Of a DNA stretch of 32,536 nt, positions 1 to 7,118 are shown piece by piece. The stretch comes from Paenibacillus helianthi (lineage in GTDB: Bacteria; Bacillota; Bacilli; Paenibacillales; Paenibacillaceae). The DNA lies in assembly GCF_001909055.1 (NCBI RefSeq), contig NZ_LVWI01000074.1, forward strand, positions 1 through 32,536. The letters run 5' to 3'. Positions within the stretch are counted from its first letter, which is position 1; each line of letters begins with the position of its first letter. Below the pieces are notes generated by a model. It was given only the letters and a program-made list of their open reading frames with translations. It had not been told where the DNA came from and did no database searches. The translations under genes and the position numbers were made by a program.

Positions 1-265
1 TTACCCCACCAACTAGCTAATGCGCCGCAGGCCCATCCTCTAGTAGCAGATTGCTCCGCCTTTCATCCCTCGCCCATGAGGGTGAAGGAATTATCCGGTA
101 TTAGCTACCGTTTCCGGTAGTTATCCCAGTCTAGAGGGTAGGTTGCCTACGTGTTACTCACCCGTCCGCCGCTAAGCTTACCCCGAAGGATAAGCTCCGC
201 TCGACTTGCATGTATTAGGCACGCCGCCAGCGTTCGTCCTGAGCCAGGATCAAACTCTCCAAATT
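1..265 (-). rRNA. rrs: 16S ribosomal RNA, 5' part
   Basis: The reverse complement contains the universal 16S start region (GAGTTTGATCCTGGCTCAG at about 239-257), followed by the conserved stretches GACGAACGCTGGCGGCGTGC, GGACGGGTGAGTAACACGT and GCTAATACCGGATAAT. The mature 5' end is placed near 265 by analogy with other bacteria, where GAGTTTGATC begins about eight bases into the molecule. The gene is cut by the left window edge, so only about the first 265 nt are present. The short V1 loop and the V2 region read like Paenibacillus; that genus-level statement is from memory, not a search. The 23S and 5S genes would lie further left, outside the window. Confidence 0.97.
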
Positions 266-345
266 GGTATTTAGAAAGAGCGATTGCTCATTTTGAAACT
301 GACGATTCATTAAATGAATCTGATAAAAATTAACGCGTTCCATTT

Positions 346-366
346 GTTCAGTTTTCAAAGAACTTG
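346..366 (-). promoter_or_regulatory. boxA-like rRNA leader element
   Basis: On the minus strand the leader contains TTCTTTGAAAACTGAACA, about 80 nt upstream of the mature 16S end. This closely matches the conserved boxA-like sequence of Bacillus and relatives that recruits the NusB/S10 antitermination complex and is often repeated in rRNA leaders. Position and sequence are seen; the antitermination role is known from the family. Confidence 0.7.
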
Positions 367-407
367 CTCCTAACATCTCAACACTTCGTGTCAAGCGCAG
401 GAATTAG

Positions 408-437
408 ATCATATCATGTTCCGTTGTTTCTTGTCAA
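408..437 (-). promoter_or_regulatory. rRNA operon promoter P2 (proximal)
   Basis: On the minus strand there is a perfect -35 TTGACA (432-437), an 18-bp spacer, and a -10 TATGAT (408-413) preceded by TGA. Transcription would start near 401-403, giving a leader of about 135 nt before the mature 16S end. This is the proximal member of a tandem pair, the usual arrangement for growth-rate-controlled rRNA operons. Confidence 0.7.
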
Positions 438-492
438 CTTATTTCTTCTTCGCTCTTTCAATCAGCGTCGATGCCTCATAAGCACAAGAGAT

Positions 493-521
493 AATATATC
501 ATGCCGTCCTAATGTTTGCAA
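493..521 (-). promoter_or_regulatory. rRNA operon promoter P1 (distal)
   Basis: On the minus strand a -35 TTGCAA (516-521) is followed after exactly 17 bp by a -10 TATATT (493-498). It is preceded by an A/T-rich stretch around 522-540 that could act as an UP element. Both rrn promoters share the sequence CATGATAT around the -10. It lies 84 bp upstream of P2. Confidence 0.65.
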
Positions 522-667
522 GCTTTTTTTATAAATAAATAAGGCGGCGTATATTTAGCATGGATAGGGCACAAATTGATTTCCATAGTACAATACTTAT
601 GGCTACAATAAGGCTAAATGAAAATCAGCAATAACCAATATCCATAACCATCTCGAAAGGAGATCCA

Positions 668-1921
668 ATGAACGACAATTCCATTCCGGCCTCCCCACCA
701 GTAATAAATGAAGAACAGCAGCGCCACCTGCAGCAGGCTACGATATACCGTATTTTATTAGCAGTCAGCTTTGTTCATTTATTTAATGACTCCATTCAAG
801 CGCTCATTCCAGCAATGTTTCCTATCCTTAAGAACAATATGCTGCTCTCTTACGCTCAAGTGGGATGGATCGCTTTTGCCCTCAATATCACATCTTCCGT
901 GATTCAGCCCGTTATCGGCTATGCCGCTGACCGCAAACCACGCCCTATATTGCTTCCGCTAGGGATGTGCTGCACCTTCGCCGGTGTATTTTTGCTGGCT
1001 TTTGCCGGTAATTATGCCTTGGTTATTTTTTCAGTTATGCTTGTCGGATTCGGATCAGCAGCGTTTCACCCCGAAGGGATGCGTGTTGCTCATATGGCTG
1101 CGGGACAGCGGAAGGGACTATCACAATCCATCTTTCAGGTTGGCGGCAACGCCGGACAGTCCTTGGGTCCGCTTTTGATGAAATGGGTATTCATTCCTTT
1201 CGGGCAGATGGGCGCGCTCGGGTTCACTGTCATCGCTGCAGCAGGTATTGCTGTTCAAACCTACGTAGCCAGATGGTACCGGAAAATGCTAAACGAAGGA
1301 TACACCTTCCGTAAAAAGTCAGCTGCACGCACCATAGATCCTGCACGCAGCAAAAGTATTTTGACTGCCACTATCATTCTAGTCTTTCTCGTATTTGTTC
1401 GTTCCTGGTACGGCGCCTCTATCGGCGGTTACTATGCCTTCTACCTAATGAAGAACTATGGAATGACCATTGATCATGCTCAAATTTATATTTTTATGTA
1501 CCTCGCTGCCGGGGCGGTTGGCACATTCTTTGGGGGGCCGCTTGCTGACCGCTTTGGACGGCGCAATCTAATACTGATCTCAATGGTGGGAACCGTCCCT
1601 TTTGCACTGGCGCTTCCTTTTGTAAGTCAAACCTGGGCGCTTGTTCTGCTGGTCATATCAGGTTTCATCCTGTTATCCAGCTTCTCCGTAACCGTAATTT
1701 ATGCCCAAATGCTGTATCCGGGAAATATCGGGACGGTCTCAGGACTGATCACCGGACTTGCTTTCGGACTAGGCGGTATTGGTTCTGTTGTCATTGGTGC
1801 GCTCATTGACCGGATCGGTATCGGGACTGTATTTGTAGCATGTGGATTCCTGCCCCTGTTAGGCCTGCTTGCACTGCTGCTCCCCGGAGATCAAAAACTG
1901 GAGGAATGGGCAGCAGAGTAA
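668..1921 (+). CDS. fsr: MFS transporter, fosmidomycin-resistance (Fsr) type
   Basis: A 417-residue major facilitator superfamily exporter of the Fsr family, whose E. coli member exports fosmidomycin; the real substrate here is unknown. The N-terminal half contains the family signatures SFVHLFNDS (about 35-43), VIGYAADR in the TM2-3 loop and GFGSAAFHPEGMR around 132-144. The C-terminal half repeats the MFS loop motif as GGPLADRFGRRN. About twelve hydrophobic segments are visible and the length is normal for the family. The start is fixed by AAAGGAGA at 656-663, five bases before the ATG. The gene stands alone between the divergent rRNA promoters and its own terminator at 1963-1998. Family assignment is fairly sure; a role in antibiotic resistance is inference only. 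Confidence 0.9.
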   Translation: MNDNSIPASPPVINEEQQRHLQQATIYRILLAVSFVHLFNDSIQALIPAMFPILKNNMLLSYAQVGWIAFALNITSSVIQPVIGYAADRKPRPILLPLGMCCTFAGVFLLAFAGNYALVIFSVMLVGFGSAAFHPEGMRVAHMAAGQRKGLSQSIFQVGGNAGQSLGPLLMKWVFIPFGQMGALGFTVIAAAGIAVQTYVARWYRKMLNEGYTFRKKSAARTIDPARSKSILTATIILVFLVFVRSWYGASIGGYYAFYLMKNYGMTIDHAQIYIFMYLAAGAVGTFFGGPLADRFGRRNLILISMVGTVPFALALPFVSQTWALVLLVISGFILLSSFSVTVIYAQMLYPGNIGTVSGLITGLAFGLGGIGSVVIGALIDRIGIGTVFVACGFLPLLGLLALLLPGDQKLEEWAAE

Positions 1922-1962
1922 TAAACAACAAGTTGCACGTTCTTCAAACTATTGTGATGAGT

Positions 1963-1998
1963 CCATCCTTCTCCTTTGTTGAGAATGATGGGCTTTTT
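1963..1998 (+). terminator. Rho-independent terminator of fsr
   Basis: An 11-bp stem with one mismatch, CCATCCTTCTC (1963-1973) against GAGAATGATGG (1981-1991), closes a 7-nt loop and is followed by GCTTTTTG. It lies 42 bp after the fsr stop codon and before the next plus-strand gene. Confidence 0.7.
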
Positions 1999-2115
1999 GA
2001 TAAGCGTATGAACAAGCCTACCCTAAAGAGAATTATTCATTCGCTGAGTTATGCGGTACAATTAGTTAAAAGTTGAATGATTCACCACCGATCACGGGTT
2101 AGAGGAGGGACATCA

Positions 2116-3390
2116 TTGAAAAAGGCACTGGCGGGGCTCCGCAAAGGGTATGGCAAAAAGCTTGTTTCCATTCACATGTGGAATGCATGGCTGGTATTGA
2201 TTCTGGCCGTGAGCGGTTTAATGCTGGTTGGTGGTTTCTGGCGGGAGCTGCTTGGTGAGGGTCGGGTTTGGCTGAAGTGGGCTCATATTGCTTTTGGGCT
2301 GGTACTGCTTGTTCCGGTCCTCTACTATTTGCTGCTTGCGGCCAAGCATTGGAAAAGACTGTACGGAAAAAATTCGCAAAAGGCCAATGTTGTTTTTGTG
2401 ATGGCTATGCTGACCGGCTGGATTGTATCCGGGATTGTCCTCTGGCAGTTCAGGCTTGCCGGACCGAGAGCGGCCAATGCGGCGCTGTTTGTTCATGATC
2501 TTCTCACCTGGGTGGGGCTTCCGGTCATGATCTACCACTCCATTACCAGGGTCAAATGGCTGAAAGAGCCCAAGAAGCGCTCCATTGTACCGGAAATGGC
2601 ACCAGAAGGTGAGCCCCTGAATTATGGAGTTAAACAGAAACCGGCAGCTGTAAACGGACCTCAACCAGTGTATACGCGGCGGGGTTTTATTAAGGTGGCT
2701 GTCGGAGCAGGCCTCGCTATAACGCTCGGTCCAACCTTTGTACGTTGGATCGGCAAATCATTACAGCTTCCTGGAGCCGCCGAATATGCTGCAAGTAACG
2801 CCAATGCTCTGATTCCTGACCCTGTGCCGCTGGCGGATTCCGCGCCACCCATTGGAGGCGGAGCAGAAGGCAGTTTTCGAGTCTATACCGTAACAGATAT
2901 CCCTTCCTTCGATAACAGCAATTGGTCATTTACCATCGATGGCCTCGTTGACAAGAAGTTCACTTGGAATTGGGATGAATTCGTCAAGCTGCAGCGTGAG
3001 GTGCAGGTCAGCGATTTTCACTGCGTCACGGGCTGGTCGGTCTATAAAAACACATGGGAGGGCCTCCCGCTCGCAAAGCTGCTCGACATGGCCGGAGTGC
3101 AGGAGCAGGCAGTAACGGTAAAGTTCTATTCCGGTGATGGTGTCTACACCGATTCGCTGATTCTGGACCAAGCGCGGATGAAGGATGTAATGGTTGCTGT
3201 GCTGCACGACGGCAAACCTATTCCGAACCAGCTTGGAGGCCCTGTACGTCTGGTGACTCCGCAAATGTATGCCTATAAATCAGTGAAGTGGCTGAACCGG
3301 ATTGAGCTCATTTCAGAAGATCATGTCGGCTATTGGGAACAACGCGGATATGATAAGGATGCTTGGTTGCCTAGTGCGAAGCGGGTATAG
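2116..3390 (+). CDS. Membrane cytochrome b fused to a sulfite oxidase/MsrP-like molybdopterin oxidoreductase
   Basis: A two-part protein of 424 residues. Residues 1-150 form a four-helix membrane domain with histidines at 20, 57, 127 and 141, suited to bind two b-type hemes. Residues 187-210 carry an internal twin-arginine motif, TRRGFIK, followed by a hydrophobic stretch. Residues 255-424 match the sulfite oxidase/YedY-MsrP fold, with Cys303 in DFHCVTGWSV as the expected molybdenum ligand. By family knowledge the catalytic part is extracytoplasmic and takes electrons from or gives them to the heme domain; substrate (methionine sulfoxide, sulfite or other) is not decidable. I chose the TTG at 2116 because AGAGGAGGG lies at 2101-2109; the in-frame ATG at 2077 has no ribosome-binding site. 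No terminator is visible before the convergent gene 4 bp away. Confidence 0.85.
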   Translation: MKKALAGLRKGYGKKLVSIHMWNAWLVLILAVSGLMLVGGFWRELLGEGRVWLKWAHIAFGLVLLVPVLYYLLLAAKHWKRLYGKNSQKANVVFVMAMLTGWIVSGIVLWQFRLAGPRAANAALFVHDLLTWVGLPVMIYHSITRVKWLKEPKKRSIVPEMAPEGEPLNYGVKQKPAAVNGPQPVYTRRGFIKVAVGAGLAITLGPTFVRWIGKSLQLPGAAEYAASNANALIPDPVPLADSAPPIGGGAEGSFRVYTVTDIPSFDNSNWSFTIDGLVDKKFTWNWDEFVKLQREVQVSDFHCVTGWSVYKNTWEGLPLAKLLDMAGVQEQAVTVKFYSGDGVYTDSLILDQARMKDVMVAVLHDGKPIPNQLGGPVRLVTPQMYAYKSVKWLNRIELISEDHVGYWEQRGYDKDAWLPSAKRV

Positions 3391-3394
3391 ACCT

Positions 3395-5272
3395 TTATCG
3401 CCCGGAGCCTGTATACGCCTTGTTCATCACGTTGGAAAATAAAGCAGCCGCCATCCCGCTGCCCGCGGTCATAAAGTTATCCTTGTCGGTATGGTCAAAC
3501 CCCATCCATACAGCGGCTGTCCAAGCAGGGGTGTACCCGACGAACCAAAGGTCCCGGTTGGCCTTGCCGGTGACGCCTGGCAGATCAGCCTGGGTCGTTC
3601 CGGTCTTCCCGGCTACCGGGATGTTCATCCGTGCTTTTACACCTGTCCCTTTGTTCACTACGTCGCGAAGCATTGCAGTCATGTTTGCAGCAGTGAGCGG
3701 TGAGACAACCTGCTTTCTTTTAGATGCATACCTGTACAACATTTTACCCTGCGCATCTGATATGCTCCGAACGGTATGGGCTTCGTTAAAGGTTCCACCG
3801 CTTGCGAATACACTGTATGCCTGTGCCATTTTGAGAGGAGAGACACCTGTATGCAGCCCACCAAGCGCAATTGACAGATTATTATCTTCCTGCGGCAGCA
3901 CTATCCCGAGCTTGGCTGCGAATGCACGGGCGTTCTCAACCCCCACCTGCTTCAGCAGCCAGACTGCCGGAGCATTAATAGATTGCTGTAGTGCCTGACT
4001 CATGCTTACCTGCCCCCGGTATATGCCATTATGATTATCAGGGCTGTAACTCCCATATCTCTGTTTCCGGTCAAGAAGAAGACTGTCCGGCATGAATTTT
4101 CCGCTCTCAAGCGCCGGACCGTAATCAATAACCGGTTTAAAAGCGGAGCCCGGCTGACGTGCATCAATAATTGCCCGATTAAGGCTGCCTATACTTGGAT
4201 CACGTCCTCCGGTTAACGCCACTATCTCTCCATTATCATGGTTGATTATAACCATGGCTGCCTCCACTTGCTGCGTTTTCCCATCGGAGGGGAAGAAATC
4301 AGAATTGCGGAAAGTCTCTTCCAGCGCTAGCTGGGCACCGGGATTCATTCCCGTCACAATCGTGTAGCCGCCTGTCTGCAGTTCTGTCTCCGTCTTCCCG
4401 GTCAGCCGGGAGGCTTCTTTAAGCACGGTATTAATGTAGGAAGCCCCTGTTCCAGGAGAATACGCCTCTGTACCCGCTTCAGGCCTAATCTCCTGCTTCG
4501 CAGCAGCCACCATCTCCTCATGGGTAATCAATCCCCGCTGCTCCATGATCCGCAGAACAAGCTTTCTCCTCTCCACGGGACGTTCCCCCGCCGACTCAGG
4601 ATTGTAAACAGAGGGGCCTTTTGGAATAGCCGCCAAAGCAGCAATTTGCCAGATTTCTAACTCCTTCATATACGTTTTGCCGAAATAATGCTCGGCCGCC
4701 GCCTTCACTCCATATTGTCCTTGGCCCATATAGATTTGGTTAAGGTAGTGCTGCAGTATCTCCTCTTTCGACAGCCGTTTCTCCAAAGCTATAGCAAGGG
4801 AAGCTTCATTCAGCTTTCGCAACAGATTTTTGTCTCTGTTCAGATATAGATTGCGGGCGAGTTGCTGAGTGATGCTGCTGCCTCCCTCAGCATTGTCCAG
4901 ATACACCGCATTGTGCAATGCAGCCCGCAGAATTCCTGTATAATCCAGGCCCTGATGACTGTAATATCGGTGGTCTTCGACCGCCAAAAAGGTCTTGATT
5001 AGCAGTTCAGGCATCTCTTCCAGACGGGCCGACCTCCTATATCCTGATTCCGGCAATGGAATTCTGCGCAGCACGGTCCCATCGGAGGCAAGAATTATAC
5101 TGGATTCCGCCAACTTCAACTTCTCTGGATGACGGTCTAATACAGCATCCCCGTATAGATGAACGTAGACTATAAGGGCCACCAGCAATAGGGCACAGGC
5201 TACCCCGATGTCAAAAGCAGTATAAAAAATGCGCAACAGTTTTCGCCTTGCCCGGGCGTCCAGTCGGCTCAT
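3395..5272 (-). CDS. Class A penicillin-binding protein (bifunctional peptidoglycan synthase)
   Basis: A 625-residue PBP1A/1B-type enzyme that polymerises lipid II and crosslinks peptidoglycan outside the membrane. A signal anchor spans about residues 20-38. The GT51 domain shows VEDHRYYSHQG (catalytic Glu99), GGSSITQQLARN at 130-141 and the KRLSKEEILQHYLNQIY region. The transpeptidase domain shows the active serine in GSAFKP (Ser376, Lys379), SIN at 431-433 and KTGT at 556-559. All key residues are present, so it should be active. Its ATG overlaps the stop of the upstream membrane gene by four bases (ATGA), indicating translational coupling. It is the last gene of an operon headed by a VanR/VanS-like two-component system, so its expression probably follows envelope stress. 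It lacks the long C-terminal extensions of PBP1A-type ponA products. Confidence 0.95.
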   Translation of the reverse strand: MSRLDARARRKLLRIFYTAFDIGVACALLLVALIVYVHLYGDAVLDRHPEKLKLAESSIILASDGTVLRRIPLPESGYRRSARLEEMPELLIKTFLAVEDHRYYSHQGLDYTGILRAALHNAVYLDNAEGGSSITQQLARNLYLNRDKNLLRKLNEASLAIALEKRLSKEEILQHYLNQIYMGQGQYGVKAAAEHYFGKTYMKELEIWQIAALAAIPKGPSVYNPESAGERPVERRKLVLRIMEQRGLITHEEMVAAAKQEIRPEAGTEAYSPGTGASYINTVLKEASRLTGKTETELQTGGYTIVTGMNPGAQLALEETFRNSDFFPSDGKTQQVEAAMVIINHDNGEIVALTGGRDPSIGSLNRAIIDARQPGSAFKPVIDYGPALESGKFMPDSLLLDRKQRYGSYSPDNHNGIYRGQVSMSQALQQSINAPAVWLLKQVGVENARAFAAKLGIVLPQEDNNLSIALGGLHTGVSPLKMAQAYSVFASGGTFNEAHTVRSISDAQGKMLYRYASKRKQVVSPLTAANMTAMLRDVVNKGTGVKARMNIPVAGKTGTTQADLPGVTGKANRDLWFVGYTPAWTAAVWMGFDHTDKDNFMTAGSGMAAALFSNVMNKAYTGSGR

Positions 5273-5886
5273 GAGCGGACCATCAGGTTCTCCATGAACC
5301 TCTCCATGCCCATTGCCTCGCGTTTCGCCGCCTCTACCTGCAAAATCTGAATCTGCTCCCCTTCTCCAGTGGACGCTTCATTCAGCAATCGCATCAACGT
5401 TCTTGTTCTTAAAGTCAGTGCCATAAGCGCTTCATTTCCCAAAACCGGATCAGCCGAATTCTTCAGATTATAAGCGCAAGGACCTTGGTCCGCCGCTTTT
5501 TCCGGCCTGTTGATTTTATGTAAATGTCCCGCTAATTGGCCCAGCTCACCACCGCTGACCACCTTCAGCTCCCGGAAGGAACCAAAGGTAGACAATTCTT
5601 CGGAAGCCTGCAGCAGACTTTTGAGATCATCGGATATTTTTTGCGACCGAAGCAGAAAGATTACGGTGAAAACCGCCGTAAACATCAGTACGGCGAGTGG
5701 TATGCGGCCGATATGATTGATCAGCCAACGCAGGCTACGGACCCAATAGACCGCGGAAGCTGCAGTATAGCGGGAATACAGCAATGCAGCCAACGAGTAT
5801 ACAGCAGCAAGAGAAATACCGCTGAGCAGCGCAGTTCCCCCAAAAATGTACAGATAGCCGGAGCGTACCGTTTTGAATCTTTTCAA
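5269..5886 (-). CDS. Kinase-less HAMP-type membrane sensor, paralogous to the neighbouring histidine kinase's input half
   Basis: A 205-residue protein with two membrane segments (about 12-37 and 62-80) and a HAMP-like cytoplasmic linker (about 80-125). It strongly resembles the N-terminal half of the adjacent kinase: LRWLINHIG (52-60) here against LRWVINHIG (54-62) there, with the same spacing to TM2 and to the linker motif GELGQLA versus DELGMLA. Its helical tail ends at VEAAKREAMGMERFMENLM, about where the kinase reads VEAKNELITGVSHDLR, so the phospho-accepting His and the whole ATPase core are missing. The start is TTG, supported by GGAGGG (5894-5899). It overlaps the PBP gene by 4 nt. 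Function is unknown; it may be a decoy or co-sensor, or a partner of the PBP. That reading is inference. Confidence 0.8.
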   Translation of the reverse strand: MKRFKTVRSGYLYIFGGTALLSGISLAAVYSLAALLYSRYTAASAVYWVRSLRWLINHIGRIPLAVLMFTAVFTVIFLLRSQKISDDLKSLLQASEELSTFGSFRELKVVSGGELGQLAGHLHKINRPEKAADQGPCAYNLKNSADPVLGNEALMALTLRTRTLMRLLNEASTGEGEQIQILQVEAAKREAMGMERFMENLMVRS

Positions 5887-5900
5887 ATTCTATCCCTCCA

Positions 5901-5935
5901 GTCACACAGGTGATAATCACCTCATGTCACACAGG
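5901..5935. promoter_or_regulatory. Direct repeat flanking a 15-bp palindrome upstream of the short sensor gene
   Basis: GTCACACAGG occurs at 5901-5910 and again at 5926-5935, exactly 25 bp apart. Between and partly overlapping the first copy lies the palindrome AGGTGATAATCACCT (5908-5922), perfect apart from its central base. The element ends just upstream of the ribosome-binding site of the gene starting at 5886. It may be a binding site for a regulator such as the operon's OmpR-type protein, or an mRNA hairpin adjusting translation of the short sensor and PBP genes. Only the repeat structure is directly seen. Confidence 0.5.
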
Positions 5936-5945
5936 ATAACGGCTA

Positions 5946-5989
5946 TTTCTTAAGATGCACCCGGCAAAGTTCTGAAGATTTTCTTAAGA
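5946..5989. repeat. Repeated TTTCTTAAGA motif at the end of the kinase gene
   Basis: TTTCTTAAGA occurs at 5946-5955 and 5980-5989, 34 bp apart; the second copy overlaps the stop codon of the histidine kinase. Each includes the palindromic core TCTTAAGA. A looser relative, TTCTGAAGA, lies at 5970-5978. These could be regulator boxes for the downstream sensor-PBP pair, or chance in an AT-rich gap. Confidence 0.3.
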
Positions 5990-7099
5990 AGGGTTCCGAG
6001 ACAGCGGATACCGTGTGATAAAATCCGTCCGGTACATATCGCTTGCAGCCGAGATTACTCCCTGATGACGTTCAACAATTCCCTTCGCAATTGCCAAGCC
6101 CAGGCCGGAGCCACCGGTGTATTGAGAACGGGAGCGTTCAGCCCGGTAAAAGCGTTCGAAAATATGCGGGAGATCTCTTTCCGCGATCCGTTCACCAAAG
6201 TTACTGATCCGCACCACGGCTTCATCGCCTTCACGGGCCAGACCGATCTCTATCTTTTTACCATCCCGTCCATATCTGATCGCATTCGCAATCAGATTCT
6301 CATAGGCGCGCAGCAATTCATAAGGAGCTGCATCGATCCACAAGGATTCAGTCTCATCCACCATTTCGTAGATCATCCCTGCCCGAGTAAGCTCTGGAAC
6401 CGCCTCTTCTGCCAACTGGCGCATAAAGGCTTTTAAATCCAGACGTTCTGGCACGAGTGGCAGTCCTCCGTTGTTAACACGTGTATATTCAAACAAATCA
6501 TCAATGAGTTTTCGCAGCACCTGTGCTTTCTGATAGGCGATGTCTACATAATAGCGCAATTCGGTTTCTTCCCGGCATCGGTCCTGCTCGATATATTCAA
6601 GATAGCCGAGTATTGAAGTCAGCGGGGTGCGCAAATCATGGGATACACCTGTAATGAGCTCATTTTTGGCTTCGACAGCCTTGCGTTCTTCCAGAAGGGA
6701 TTGCTGCAGACGTTCAGACATGATATTGATGTTCTCCGCCAGCATCCCCAGCTCATCCGCAGTTCTAATCTCAATCCGATGCGATTCTCCAAGCTTTGTA
6801 ATTTGCTGGATACCGCGTGTGATTTCCTCCAGATATGAGACTATTTTTCGTGTGAAGATAAAAAAGAAGAACAAAAAGCTAAGAATTCCTGCAGCAGTCA
6901 TCACAGGTACGGAACCAATATGATTAATGACCCATCTCAGTAACTGTGAATACGCCGCCGACGGGGGAGAAGGGTTCAAATAGAGCAGGGCATTCACCAA
7001 CCGGTATCCACCCAGCAGTAGAATGGCACCAGATAAAACGCTCAACATAAACGCCCAGATGAATTTCCAACGGATTGTACTTATATATTTCGCATTCAA
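5984..7099 (-). CDS. VanS-like sensor histidine kinase
   Basis: A 371-residue membrane histidine kinase. TM1 spans about 12-34, a short extracytoplasmic loop of about 28 residues follows, TM2 is at 63-83, and a HAMP linker runs to about 135. The HisKA box GVSHDLRTPLTS puts the phosphorylated His at 154. The ATPase domain has ENLIANAIRYG (267-277), ISNFGERIAERDLPHIFERFYR (299-318 region) and GGSGLGLAIAKG (329-340). The Asn-x-Gly form of the G1 box is common in VanS-like kinases. The short loop suggests sensing within or at the membrane rather than of a large ligand. The start is TTG preceded by AGGTGAG; 19 bp separate it from the regulator gene. It should phosphorylate the upstream-encoded regulator. 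No vanHAX genes are present, so glycopeptide resistance is not implied. Confidence 0.93.
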   Translation of the reverse strand: MNAKYISTIRWKFIWAFMLSVLSGAILLLGGYRLVNALLYLNPSPPSAAYSQLLRWVINHIGSVPVMTAAGILSFLFFFFIFTRKIVSYLEEITRGIQQITKLGESHRIEIRTADELGMLAENINIMSERLQQSLLEERKAVEAKNELITGVSHDLRTPLTSILGYLEYIEQDRCREETELRYYVDIAYQKAQVLRKLIDDLFEYTRVNNGGLPLVPERLDLKAFMRQLAEEAVPELTRAGMIYEMVDETESLWIDAAPYELLRAYENLIANAIRYGRDGKKIEIGLAREGDEAVVRISNFGERIAERDLPHIFERFYRAERSRSQYTGGSGLGLAIAKGIVERHQGVISAASDMYRTDFITRYPLSRNPS

Positions 7100-7118
7100 C
7101 GTCTCTCACCTCAAGCTT

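Larger units (their letters stand above)
266..667. other. Divergent intergenic region: rrn leader and promoters, then fsr upstream region
   Basis: This gap separates the leftward 16S gene from the rightward MFS gene. Its left two thirds hold the rRNA leader: an 8-bp inverted repeat GATTCATT/AATGAATC at 304-320, a boxA-like element and two minus-strand promoters. The stretch 522-655 is AT-rich and must contain the promoter of the MFS gene. I see TACAAT at 589-594 and at 604-609, but no well-spaced -35 partner, so I do not call a promoter there. The ribosome-binding site AAAGGAGA lies at 656-663. No coding sequence is supported; the small frame at 151-333 is only rRNA read in translation. Confidence 0.7.

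Noticed and set aside
151..333. Open frame of 60 codons on the plus strand
   Set aside because: It lies on the antisense of the 16S gene and its leader; no protein features.
1840..2076. Possible small gene after fsr (78 codons)
   Set aside because: It begins inside fsr in another frame, runs through the fsr terminator and has no ribosome-binding site.
2077..2115. Thirteen-codon N-terminal extension of the oxidoreductase
   Set aside because: The strong AGAGGAGGG site lies inside this stretch and points to the TTG at 2116.
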